Assembly: GCA_032353305.1 (NCBI GenBank)
Contig: JAUCNG010341067.1
Location: 1-11,992 of the forward strand
DNA length: 11,992 nucleotides
Source: Cephalothrix spiralis
Taxonomy: Eukaryota > Nemertea > Palaeonemertea > Archinemertea > Cephalotrichidae
Direction: 5' to 3'
Shown here: piece by piece, positions 1 through 7,832 of the stretch
Position numbering within the stretch: position 1 is the stretch's first letter
Layout: each line of letters opens with the position of its first letter
The notes under the pieces: generated by a model
The model's input: the letters and a program-made list of their open reading frames with translations, nothing else
Told to the model about the DNA's origin: nothing
Database searches by the model: none
Translations under genes and position numbers: made by a program

Positions 1-254
1 GATCCACAAAACTCCTTTAGCGCTAAGTCCCCGGGTAGGGTGGCGGTACATAGCGCAATTTTTTTAAAATCTAGTATATGAAAAAAACATTTTATAAAAA
101 GCAAAATTGCCGCGGCTGAGCTGAAAGTTATTCTTTTTCAAAATTTTCTGTGTTTTGCTCATTTGTTCCATAGCGACTGATAGCGTTTGAAAAAATGTCC
201 CCACCTGCGAGGCCTTAGCGCCGAAAACCCTCATCCAAGCGATATCGCTACGCA

Positions 255-277
255 GCGCCATTTTCACATTTCCCGCC
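255..277. promoter_or_regulatory. Adjacent YY1-like and E2F-like motifs
   Basis: GCGCCATTTT (255-264) resembles the reverse complement of the YY1 core (AAAATGGCGC). It is followed five bases later by TTTCCCGCC (269-277), which fits the E2F consensus TTTSSCGC. In animals these two motifs often sit near transcription starts. No gene start is visible beside them, so a promoter role is only inferred. They could equally be chance matches within a GC-richer patch. Confidence 0.2.
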
Positions 278-284
278 CCCCCCC
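276..284. repeat. C9 homopolymer
   Basis: Nine consecutive C follow a TTTCCCG motif. This is a length-unstable homopolymer, also prone to sequencing error. Confidence 0.9.
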
Positions 285-455
285 GGTGCATTTCATTGAC
301 TGGTGCATAACCGGTAACGTATATTAATTGTACCAATATATCACTGAACAGTACCTACTTTTGTAATGGTAAAACTTGATTAAAATTTTTGGCACTGGCA
401 GGCCCTGATATAAATTACCCAGAGGTTATATTTTGAGATTGCCACCTCTAATAAT

Positions 456-496
456 TACGTAGAGATCATACGTAGAATATCGTAGAAATACGTAAC
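456..496. repeat. Short degenerate ACGTAGA repeats
   Basis: The motif (A)CGTAGA or a one-base variant occurs four times within about 40 bases (TACGTAGA, TACGTAGA, TCGTAGA, TACGTAA). It is a small degenerate repeat just upstream of the copia-like relic, with no assignable function. Confidence 0.4.
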
Positions 497-701
497 TGCC
501 CTTGAAGACAAGATTGCCACTACCTCTGCTGCAGGGGGTAGCTTGACTAAATGTGCGCCGGATAAGGAAGTGGAAGAGCTCTAGGCTTCTATGCAGAAGG
601 AAGTGGGACCATTGGACCAACACACGGTTTTGACACCACTTTCCATCGTGGTGAACCTTGGGCAAGTAAACGGAAGTAAACGCTGTCCCTCACATCTGGG
701 G
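486..701 (+). pseudogene. Copia-like reverse transcriptase N-terminal relic
   Basis: A 72-codon reading frame, broken once by TAG at 582-584, lies between stops at 483 and 702. Its centre reads PDKEVEEL-stop-ASMQKEVGPLDQH, followed by VLTPL and about 15 residues later VNGSKR. This order matches the start of the Ty1/copia reverse transcriptase domain. There a 'PDK..W..AMQKE..SL..H.VW.LV.LP' stretch is followed by 'V.GSKW'. The TAG sits where the family usually has tryptophan, and TGG to TAG is one base change. The catalytic YVDD region and the integrase are not visible. The relic is therefore a short, long-dead fragment, and the frame is lost after GSKR. The match was made by eye from family knowledge and is short; chance resemblance remains possible. 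Confidence 0.4.
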
Positions 702-1060
702 TAAAGCGGCACTTTACGGTTAAATGCTGGGAAAGTGGACCTATAGTCTATTCAAGTAGTCTTCTGACGCCTGATTTAAAAGAAGAAGGAGAAGAGAAAT
801 GCGCATTTTGCAGGGATTTGAGAAAATTACCAGATTTACCAGTCTACGATAACTTCCTAACTTTGAAAAACCAAATCAATGTAATATGGGATTATAGCTG
901 CCCGATAAAGGTGTCTAACCATAACAACATATTGACTGATTCCTGTCACGATTCAATGTATCTTCAATTAAAAAAAATACAAATTAAACAGCGAGAGTCT
1001 TGTTTTGAAGGATTTATCTTCATCAAATCGATCCCTCAATTTCTCCGCAACACGATATAA
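680..1060 (+). other. Unrecognised 127-codon open frame ending on AATAAA
   Basis: This frame is open from just after a TAA at 677-679 to the stop at 1058-1060. There is no ATG near its 5' end, so a protein would need a splice acceptor or a non-ATG start (TTG at 818 is possible). The middle part is moderately protein-like, with an acidic stretch (DLKEEGEEK) followed by a C-x2-C pair and the sequence RDLRKLPDLPVYDNFL. After about 890 it becomes asparagine-, lysine- and isoleucine-rich, as expected of untranslated AT-rich DNA. The stop overlaps the start of an AATAAA signal (1060-1065), which is the form a terminal exon or a processed copy would take. No family is recognised. It overlaps the end of the copia-like relic in another frame, which argues against both being intact. 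Chance is quite possible. Confidence 0.2.
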
Positions 1061-1065
1061 ATAAA
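1060..1065 (+). promoter_or_regulatory. Possible polyadenylation signal AATAAA
   Basis: The canonical hexamer lies directly on the stop codon of the open frame before it. AATAAA is common in AT-rich DNA, so only its position makes it worth noting. Confidence 0.2.
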
Positions 1066-1342
1066 GACATTATAAAAATTAGATTTTACATTCTCGCTCA
1101 GTAGCTAAAGTCAATCGATACCAAATTTGATCATCAAATGATGTTACTTCTCATCGAAGACCTAGTTTTATTCATGAACCCCCAAGGCATGAAGGCAACA
1201 TGTTGGTTCGTCAGGCACGTTGTCCATCTGTCATTTGAAACCAGTACCGGTCGATGGAATACCAGCCCTATTCATGATGATTCTTAAGAAAAATGTAAAC
1301 ATTGATCAATGATCATATATGAAGCTCACGTACGTACATTTA

Positions 1343-1594
1343 CGGATCGATGAGACAGGTATTTTTGTAAGAAAACTGATAAAAACGGTAAGTACGACGC
1401 AGTTGGTGACTAATGTAGGAAAGTGGGTGATACCGTAGGCAGTGCTTGTAAACAAAGCTAAGAAGAGCTACAACCGCAATTTCGAATTTGGATGGAATGG
1501 TGTTGGTAGATATACGAAAAAAGGCAAAAGCTGGAAACATGCCATCCAATGACAGATCTAAAAGTTCCTTGGTGGCAAAGCCCTCTGAGTATAT
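1343..1594 (-). pseudogene. Class A GPCR relic, TM6 to helix 8
   Basis: An 84-codon minus-strand frame lies between TAA (1595-1597) and the stop at 1340-1342. It reads like the end of a rhodopsin-family receptor. ATKELLDLSLDGMFPAFAFF (residues 7-26) corresponds to TM6 with its proline. ISTNTIPSKFE (28-38) is the third extracellular loop. IAVVALLSFV (39-48) is TM7, and SHQLRRTYR (62-70) is the basic start of helix 8. Between TM7 and helix 8 the frame gives HPLSY where NPxxY is expected. At the DNA level, three single-base insertions explain this: one before AGCACTGCC, one before CTA and one after CAT. They leave Ser-Thr-Ala, an altered NPxxY and then SHQLRRTY. Their sum is three, so the original frame returns. 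The TM6 CWxP motif is also damaged. TM1 to TM5 are not seen upstream. No ligand type can be inferred. I am fairly sure of the superfamily and of its being non-functional. Confidence 0.55.
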
Positions 1595-2014
1595 TTATGA
1601 TAGATTCAAATAATTCAAAGACTTATTTGGGTTGACAGTCAAAAACCCGAATTTGTGTATCATATCTTATCTTATCATATAGTGATAGAGTGAAGTCGTC
1701 AGATGACTGGCTCAAAATGATCTCAAATAGACACTAACGGCCGTTTTATGAGCATTTACTCTTAAACCTGTAGACCTATTTTCCGCACTCTAATCTATTT
1801 TCTATATACACTACAGTGGCAGTGGTGTTAACCGTGAAGGGAGGGACAGCGAATTTAACATTTTTACCTATAGCCACAAAGAGGCAGTGTACGCTGAAGA
1901 ACTTGCCCAAGGTACTTCCCGATTGAAAGTAGTGTGGAGCCCGGCGAGGAGTGACATTACTCGGAGCCTGGGTCTCAAACCTGGTACATCCAGAATCCAG
2001 ATCCAAAGACCAAC
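1595..2014. other. No gene seen; frames without recognisable homology
   Basis: This stretch lies upstream of the GPCR relic in its own orientation, where TM1 to TM5 would be expected; I could not find them. Overlapping minus-strand frames of about 76 and 86 codons (1776-2128) show no domain and overlap each other and the hairpin. A small TATCTTATCTTATC repeat lies near 1665. Confidence 0.5.
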
Positions 2015-2092
2015 TCTGTACCAGCTACTGAATCCGGTGCCACCGTAAACACAATAACTACGGCAGTCACCGGATTCAGTAGCTGTTACAGA
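2015..2092. ncRNA. Pre-miRNA-shaped 78-nt hairpin, candidate only
   Basis: Positions 2022-2039 (CAGCTACTGAATCCGGTG) are a perfect 18-base reverse complement of 2068-2085. Outside this, 2015-2020 pairs with 2087-2092 across one C/T mismatch (2021/2086). Inside, after a 3 by 4 internal loop, CCGTA (2043-2047) pairs with TACGG (2059-2063) around an 11-nt loop. The result is a 78-nt stem-loop with about 29 base pairs, close in size and shape to an animal microRNA precursor. I recognise no known microRNA seed. It could equally be the core of a small foldback element or a tRNA-unrelated inverted repeat. Strand cannot be decided from sequence. Confidence 0.35.
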
Positions 2093-3259
2093 ATCACTAT
2101 TCCAGTTAAGGGCGATTTTAGGCACCATAAATGGACTACGAGCCTATAGAGCCGATATTGTAATGCGGGGTAAGTCGTAGTCGAAGATTTGACGTCAGCT
2201 CAACAAATAGGAATATTTCATTTTTTAACCAGTCTAGGGATCTTTAGACTAACCCATACTGCACACACCGGTAAAAATATTCCCAAATGTAATTCTGATT
2301 AAACATTTCGGTGTAGCACGAAAGGATCCAAAATAAGTGCTAAGAGTGACATTTCTCCGTTTATATTTCAAAAAGAAATTGCAGTAGAAGAACGGAAGCC
2401 ATAGGAAAACCTCATCACAGAAATTGATTTTGTAACACGAGTTTCTTATACTTGGAAAATGGTCTTTTGTTGCTAGAAATATTTACCAGAATTGAGCTGA
2501 TGTGAGTGATCTTGAATGAGCTTGAATCATCCTAACATCATTAAGATCGATTGGGTGACCCATATCAGGACAAAAATTGCATTCGTCCCGGCAGCAGATT
2601 AATTTAAGTTTATTGAATTATCTTTGGTACCAGGAGCAGATTGCTCGCTTGGTGATAGTTTCACAGGGATACTTTTAGTGTTCTATTCTAACGACAAACG
2701 AGAAATAAATTACTTCCGCTTTCGGGGTTGGAGAGGTGGGGTGGGCCATGACAATTGTTGGAATTAAAAAAACGAAGCGATATGTACATCTCTCTCACAC
2801 AATTGTGTAATTGAATACATGAGAGGGGACAGATTGCTAAAAAATAGCAAGAACCACAGACTCAGACTAACAAACAGAGACACAAATTAACGACTGTATT
2901 GGTCTTCTTCAAGTGTATAGGAGAATAACTGAAAATCATGAGGAAATAACCATTCCATGGACAGTGATTTTAAATCAAAGAGAATAATGCCAATGACTGG
3001 TGTGTAAATAAGAGCAACTTATGCTGGCTCACCTCAGTCATGCACCTTGCTATAACAGATTCAGGTAATCAGCCTTTTGAAGATGAACCACTGAAAGTAT
3101 AATATTGGGTGATGGCATCGAATATTTTTCTTACCCATTAAAGTATTTCTATTACGTAATTCTATTATTTTACCCATTCCTTCTCTTACTTACAGTATGA
3201 TCAAAGTGTGAAAAACAGAAAATCAATTTACCTAGTCTCAGACAGAACGGCTAAAGTTG
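2093..3259. other. AT-rich stretch with no gene seen
   Basis: I see no coding frame, domain match or large repeat. Local items are a perfect 12-base palindrome ACACAATTGTGT at 2797-2808 and a small A-loop hairpin at 2834-2850, described separately. TTACCCATT occurs twice between about 3131 and 3180. Confidence 0.6.
2834..2850. repeat. Small hairpin TTGCTA-A5-TAGCAA (copy 1)
   Basis: A six-base stem encloses an A5 loop. The flanks (GAGAGGGGACAGA before, GAACCACAG after) resemble those of the hairpin at 4841-4855, so the two may be members of one short repeat family. Confidence 0.3.
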
Positions 3260-3296
3260 GTTACAGCACGCAAAACGGCGTTAAACGTGCTGTAAC
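3260..3296. repeat. Hairpin, 11-bp perfect stem
   Basis: GTTACAGCACG (3260-3270) is the exact reverse complement of CGTGCTGTAAC (3286-3296), with a 15-nt loop. No gene lies beside it. It could be a solo inverted repeat or a remnant of a foldback element. Confidence 0.6.
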
Positions 3297-4117
3297 TATA
3301 ATGCTGTGATTAATTAAAATTATTTGCAACTTTTACAAACATTCAATTAATATTTCACAGATGTAATAAACTATTGATCAATGCAATTTTCTGTTTTGTA
3401 ATATTGTATTAAAACTGTTAATATAAAATAAGTCCATACTATAACATATAGGCATACGTACAAAATCTTGAACACCCTGCATTGGTGTGTACATGTACAT
3501 GTACTTGTCTAATGGCAGAAACTTGCTGAAAATTTGATTTATTGGAATTACATGTAGGTTATTGTTATTTTCAGACGAATTCAATAGTTGTCATAAATTG
3601 AAATGTTTTGCGTGATCTTGCATTTTTTTAACGCAATCATCATCATGATGCTCCGGCTACTATGTTCTATAAAGCCGACAACGTTGATCGATCACGTAAT
3701 GTTATTATTTCATTAGGATTGACTTATCATTTCATATTGCACGCTACTCTATTCAATAAAAGGAAATGACTAAAATGAGTCAGTTGGTCATGTCATTAAT
3801 AAATGAAATCAGTATAATGATGATTCCATTGAAACGTAAAACGATGAAACACAGGTGAAGTTGATGATGGATGCAGATGTAACCTATATTGAAAAGACTT
3901 CAACATTATAGTCAAATTTGGACGAAATAGAATAGGCCTAGCTCTAGACCAAGAATTTAGGCGAAACATCAACAGGAGTATTAGGTGTGACCACAAGACC
4001 ACTTTGAACTAATTTTCAAATTAAACTTTTTTCAATTATTATAAACTATCATTACCCGACTTTGCAGTATTTTTCATGTTTACCTTTTACCGGGCAATTC
4101 GACTTTGTATCCGCCGT
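3297..4117. other. AT-rich stretch with no gene seen
   Basis: Minus-strand frames of 68 codons each (3378-3584 and 3796-4002) show no domain and have the composition of translated AT-rich DNA. A self-complementary GTACATGTACATGTAC lies at 3489-3504. AATAGGCCTAG near 3929 contains a TAGGCCT-type palindrome. Confidence 0.6.
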
Positions 4118-4143
4118 GTTGGCATTATATGTTGGCATTATAT
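4118..4143. repeat. Tandem duplication, 13 bp x 2
   Basis: GTTGGCATTATAT occurs twice in perfect tandem. It has the look of a recent small duplication or replication slippage, and is not part of any visible gene. Confidence 0.85.
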
Positions 4144-4924
4144 CCGGAATTCAGGTTAAAGCCCTCGTTCTTGAACTTGTGCAGTTTCAAAATCGAATTA
4201 CCTTAGTAAAATAGTCAATAATATTATAGGACTTATAGAATTCATTACCCTTCTAATGACAACAAAATTATAATCCTACTCAACGATATGTAAGGCATTT
4301 GACAAGAACAACTACAAGTTTGGAATCTCAGTTCATTGATTCATTGAAATACCCTGAAGGGCAAAAGGCCGCCATGCATACGATGTCCTGATCAAATTTT
4401 TAAGTCGCCAGTTGTGCCACAACAACATAGATATTTCAGTTAATGCTCATTCTAAATAAAATAAAAAATATTTATTTTAGGCCAGGCACCAATTAGAAAT
4501 TTTTACAACAGTTAATTTTGTTGATCTGAAGCATCCTCGTTCCCATGGTATTATATCATATTTAATAATATGTTGGCCAAGCAGCTGCAGGCTGACACTC
4601 TGAGTTATTTCAACTAATGAAACAATGAACGAACCTCAAACTAATAGGATTTGGAAACTAGCTGAAGAAGGACGTAATTAAAAAGTTCCAAGCTTTCAAA
4701 AATTACTGGAAAATGAGCATAAAATGTTCCTAGAACTTATATGCATCTAGTTACATGAAATAATTACGCTAATTAACAATAATCAGGATAATTGATAGTA
4801 ATAAACGATTCATTAACAATTAAATCAGAGAGGCAACAAATTGCCAAAAAGGCAAGAAACAGGTTTATAATTTAAAGCTCTAACAAAGATCATCCAAGAA
4901 AAGGAAAACTACCATCGACAAAAA
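4144..4924. other. AT-rich stretch with no gene seen
   Basis: No coding frame or large repeat is visible. It contains AAGGCCGCCATGC (about 4365-4377), which joins the scattered GCCAT motifs described below, and the second small A-loop hairpin at 4841-4855. Confidence 0.6.
4841..4855. repeat. Small hairpin TTGCC-A5-GGCAA (copy 2)
   Basis: A five-base stem encloses an A5 loop, flanked by GAGAGGCAACAAA and GAAACAGG. Compared with 2834-2850 the stem bases differ on both sides while pairing and the A5 loop are kept. Confidence 0.3.
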
Positions 4925-5693
4925 GGCGGCCATTTTAAATCTTTAGTCGCCATCTTCAGATGGCGACTAAAGGCGGAAACTAAATACTTAGACATGCAGG
5001 TTTCCGTATATTACTATAAAAGGCATGATCGACCTAAAGGAGGCTGTAATACTTGGACAATAATAACATTAGGCCGATTAAACATACTACATTTATTTCT
5101 GGCGGAGAATCGCGGCCATTTTGAAAAATGAACACTCGATGTATCAATAGCACACACATAGTGCATATGGACGATAATAACTAATTAGGCATTAAGTTAA
5201 AAATATCCACAATAAAAAGTATTTATAAATTCATGACATATTTATGTTGGAGTTGCGTGCAGTTAGAAAGTTCTGGTAAACTTCTGACCTCTCGTCAAAT
5301 ACATCGTCAATATCTATGGAAACTCAACGACACAATGTTCTGGACCTCAATTAGCGTTACGATGGATTACAGAACCATGACAACCAAACTTAACTGTCAA
5401 ATATGTTGATGGGAGTACTTGAAATATTCTACATGATAACAGAGATGAGTCCATCTACTACTTGTCAAATACAAGCTATATAGTCTTTGTATGAGAACCA
5501 GTAAAAGATTTGAAGTCATGTTAACCAATTTGTTCAACACTTTTGAGACGAAAGTAAATTTGGTTCAGGCAACACAAGATTAATTGTATTCTAGTTAACG
5601 AGGGGTTGGTACCCGTACAATTAAGAGTGCTAAAGTACACATTTTACCCCCTATTAAAACGTGTGCCACACATTGAGACAAGTCCGCCATTTT
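4925..5693. promoter_or_regulatory. Scatter of GCCATTTT (YY1-like) motifs
   Basis: GGCGGCCATTTT (4925-4936), GTCGCCATCTT (4946-4956) with its mirrored copy, GCGGCCATTTT (5112-5122) and TCCGCCATTTT (5683-5693) lie within 770 bases. Read on the minus strand, several approach the YY1 core AAAATGGCSGC. No gene start is attached. They may instead be the conserved core of a dispersed repeat, since the same motif recurs at 255, 4367 and 11701. Confidence 0.2.
4941..4972. repeat. Hairpin, 15-bp perfect inverted repeat
   Basis: CTTTAGTCGCCATCT (4941-4955) is the exact reverse complement of AGATGGCGACTAAAG (4958-4972), with two bases between. The innermost pairs must open to form a loop. It lies immediately beside GGCGGCCATTTT. 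It could be a cruciform-forming palindrome or a target-site scar of a foldback element. Confidence 0.75.
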
Positions 5694-6384
5694 GGAAATA
5701 CAGGGGTAATACTAAATTCATGGGTCGAGAGCCCTGAAAAGGGTTACGCAACGAGTATTTTCTATATTGCTCTCGTCGCAAATAACGTGTCAGTAACTTT
5801 TTATGGCTCGAGACTCATGAAGTATTTCTTCTATTGCACGAATGACCAACATATATCGATAAAAGAGTGCGATTCATAGTAATATTTAAAATATTGTCTG
5901 ATATTGTATTCATAATACTTATATGTAATTAGTTTATTGTCATTAATTATATCTACAGTCTTATTCATTATTATTTTGCTATATATATCTGCGTTTTGAT
6001 TAGTTTACTAACCCCCATTTTATTTCAAAATATCCCAGATAAATGAACTCATGAAGTAGACAAAATGGTAGAACTTACTCTATATATCAGCAAGAGGTTA
6101 GTATCATTGTACTTAGTACAGATAATTACCTCTTTTTTACCAGAGTACCGTACAATATACTATCAAGAATATATAGAGTTTTTTGAGCTCCTTTTGGCAA
6201 TTTTTCAAATGCAAAACACCACATCCCGAGCCGACACATACTTTCGTCGATAAGAATGATAAAGAAACATGAAAAGTGCTTTAAAAACGCTTTATCAGAA
6301 ATATGTCCTTGAATCTAAGTGAACATAATAATTTTTTAAATATAAATCTTAGATACCAGGGAACCTAGGCCTTAGTATGTATAC
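4973..6384. other. AT-rich stretch with no gene seen
   Basis: Plus-strand frames at 5661-5879 (72 codons) and 6065-6253 (62 codons) show no domain. The first begins next to a TCCGCCATTTT motif and is moderately protein-like in its first half; the second is dominated by Tyr, Ile and Leu, typical of AT-rich DNA. About 5880-6000 is extremely AT-rich. Confidence 0.55.
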
Positions 6385-6431
6385 ATTATTTCACTGGACA
6401 AGCACCGCAGGTGCGCGTCCAGTGCAATAAT
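6385..6431. repeat. 47-bp hairpin, GC-rich apex with AT-rich arms
   Basis: ATTATTTCACTGGAC (6385-6399) pairs with GTCCAGTGCAATAAT (6417-6431), with one mismatch in 15. After a two-base mismatch, GCACC pairs with GGTGC around a GCA loop. The stem is thus almost continuous, with a GC-rich core standing out from its AT-rich surroundings. It resembles a small foldback element or a structured RNA element. No neighbouring gene explains it. Confidence 0.6.
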
Positions 6432-7151
6432 ATTTTTATTGGATTTCTAGGTCATATCTGTCAATATTTATCTTGGAGATTAATTTTCCTTAAGAGGAGA
6501 TTTTTATTTAGGTTAACTCTTCCAATGTTTTTCATCTAAGAAACCGTACGCGGACCACCCTGGACCACCTGCGATGAGATATAATTATTGAATTTCCTAG
6601 ACATTTTTCTCAATTGTTTTAAGTGTTTGTTCCAAGGTCATTTTATTATCTAGTTTATATTAAGAAACATAGTCCTAGCAACAGTATAAACCCAGATTTC
6701 TATTCTGAAATCCATCAATAGGGTCATGAAAGTAATTAACCCTCGATTGTTAAAAGGCGGTCTATAAATCCATCAAGTGGATGCAATATATGATTTACAA
6801 TTTCGTTAAACGTCAACTTTCAAGTGGAAATTTAACACCAAAATACAATAAATTTAAATCCTGGATTACAAGATGTATTCCACCAACTTATTGTTGGTCG
6901 AATACGAGACATGGAGCCAATTATCAAAACCCAACATTAAAAAATCTTCTATACTCATTGACCTACCATCATCACAATCAAATCAAATGCATCATAATAG
7001 TTAAAATTCACATACATGTTGGAAACTACATTTATAAAACTAAATTTATACAATATCAGGTTAATTAAATATCTAATTTAATAGTTTCCTGAATTCTTAT
7101 TTTACCATGATTCTTCCATAATTTTCACTTACTGCATGCTCTCAATTCTAC
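6432..7151. other. AT-rich stretch with no gene seen
   Basis: The longest frame (6781-7068 plus, 95 codons) is rich in Asn, Lys, Ile, Tyr and His, with no recognisable domain, and I read it as chance. A short direct repeat GGACCACC-CT-GGACCACC lies at about 6553-6570. Confidence 0.55.
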
Positions 7152-7209
7152 TATAATATACACTCTTAATACAAAACAGTAAATGTTTGTAATTAAGAGT
7201 TAAATTATA
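7152..7209. repeat. 58-bp AT-rich hairpin with bulges
   Basis: TATAAT (7152-7157) pairs with ATTATA (7204-7209). ACTCTTAA (7162-7169) pairs with TTAAGAGT (7193-7200), and the pairing continues inward through TACAAAACA and TGTTTGTA with single-base bulges. The loop is about GTAAA. It may be a foldback relic. Chance is more likely here than for GC-rich hairpins because of composition. Confidence 0.4.
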
Positions 7210-7639
7210 ATTACTGCAATTAAATCTACTGCCCTAAAAATTCGTTCCCTATATATATAGTTTATATTCGTTTCCCCTATATGATTTCTACATTAATATG
7301 TTGATGTCATTTCCATAATGTGTCCTCACATCCAGGTTATCTATCAACAAAAACCTCTGCAACACTCTTGAGGTTCAAAAATCCATAAAATAACCCATTA
7401 ACGAATTGACTGAACATATACTCCAATATTTACTGCATACTGAACCAAAATATACGAATAGAAGGCTGAAACCATATATGAACTTTCTGATATACTTATA
7501 TGTCAGTTTCTATAAAGTCAAGACTTCGAACCCGAAATTTCTGGCACATAAAAAGATAGATTAAAATTATTCCAAAATTTAGAGTTTCTGCCTATGTCGA
7601 GGGACTAATATGGTGTGATGCATGAACAGGGGCGACTAT

Positions 7640-7652
7640 GGGGGGGGGGGGG
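7640..7652 (+). repeat. G13 homopolymer
   Basis: Thirteen consecutive G abut GTAGGTGTTC. The run is unstable in length, could form a quadruplex with slippage, and is a likely place for assembly or sequencing error. Confidence 0.9.
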
Positions 7653-7780
7653 TAGGTGTTCTATAATACAATAACCCTGAACTCAACCAAAAGGGTCAAC
7701 CCGAACGGACCCCGAAATTTACTGATAACCCGACCCGAACCCATTCGTGCAACCGCGACTCTGATCCGCGGAACACCTAC
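7652..7780. repeat. Possible small element with 10-bp inverted ends
   Basis: GTAGGTGTTC (7652-7661) and GAACACCTAC (7771-7780) are exact inverted copies 109 bases apart. The interior is poor in G and rich in CCCGA-type motifs. No clear target-site duplication is seen, because the left flank is the G13 run. A short non-autonomous element is possible; 10 bp is short enough to be chance. Confidence 0.3.
7700..7742 (-). repeat. C-tract cluster, potential minus-strand G-quadruplex
   Basis: Five C tracts of three or four bases (7700-7702, 7710-7713, 7729-7731, 7734-7736, 7740-7742) lie within 43 bases. The minus strand therefore carries GGGTTCGGGTCGGG followed by further G tracts. Loops are 2 to 15 bases, so quadruplex formation is possible but not ideal. 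The motif CCCGAA recurs and also occurs near 7530 as CCCGAAATTT. Confidence 0.35.
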
Positions 7781-7791
7781 TATAGGCTACT

Positions 7792-7821
7792 AGCAAGAGT
7801 ATTCTTCTAAATACTCTTGCT
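7792..7821. repeat. Hairpin, 12-bp perfect stem
   Basis: AGCAAGAGTATT (7792-7803) is the exact reverse complement of AATACTCTTGCT (7810-7821), with a six-base loop. It lies between the 10-bp inverted repeat and the small open frame starting at 7833. There is no poly-T tail of terminator type. Confidence 0.65.
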
Positions 7822-7832
7822 ACTAGAAACCA

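Larger units (their letters stand above)
64..336 (-). other. Unrecognised open frame, doubtful coding status
   Basis: A 90-codon frame runs on the minus strand. Translated from the TTG at its upper end it is long only because no stop intervenes; the first ATG is at 291-289. The middle part (GNVKMALRSDIAWMRVFG) has a plausible protein composition, while the C-terminal part is lysine-, asparagine- and phenylalanine-rich and looks like translated AT-rich DNA. I recognise no domain, signal peptide or membrane segment. The frame crosses a run of nine C (276-284) that gives it a short glycine stretch, and homopolymers of this kind often change length, so the frame may not be stable. It could be a relic exon, part of a repeat, or chance. 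The local GC content is higher than in most of the window. Confidence 0.15.

Noticed and set aside
426-665. 79-codon minus-strand frame as a gene.
   Set aside because: It lies opposite the copia-like relic and has no recognisable feature of its own.
1776-2128. Two overlapping minus-strand frames of 76 and 86 codons as genes.
   Set aside because: They overlap in different frames, cross the 2015-2092 hairpin, and show no domain.
3489-3504. GTACATGTACATGTAC as a regulatory palindrome.
   Set aside because: It is a short dinucleotide-like alternating repeat, common in AT-rich animal DNA.
5661-5879. 72-codon plus-strand frame as an exon.
   Set aside because: Only the first half looks protein-like, no domain is recognised, and its start coincides with a dispersed GCCATTTT motif.
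6781-7068. 95-codon plus-strand frame as a gene.
   Set aside because: Composition is that of translated AT-rich DNA (Asn, Lys, Ile, Tyr), with no domain and no sensible context.
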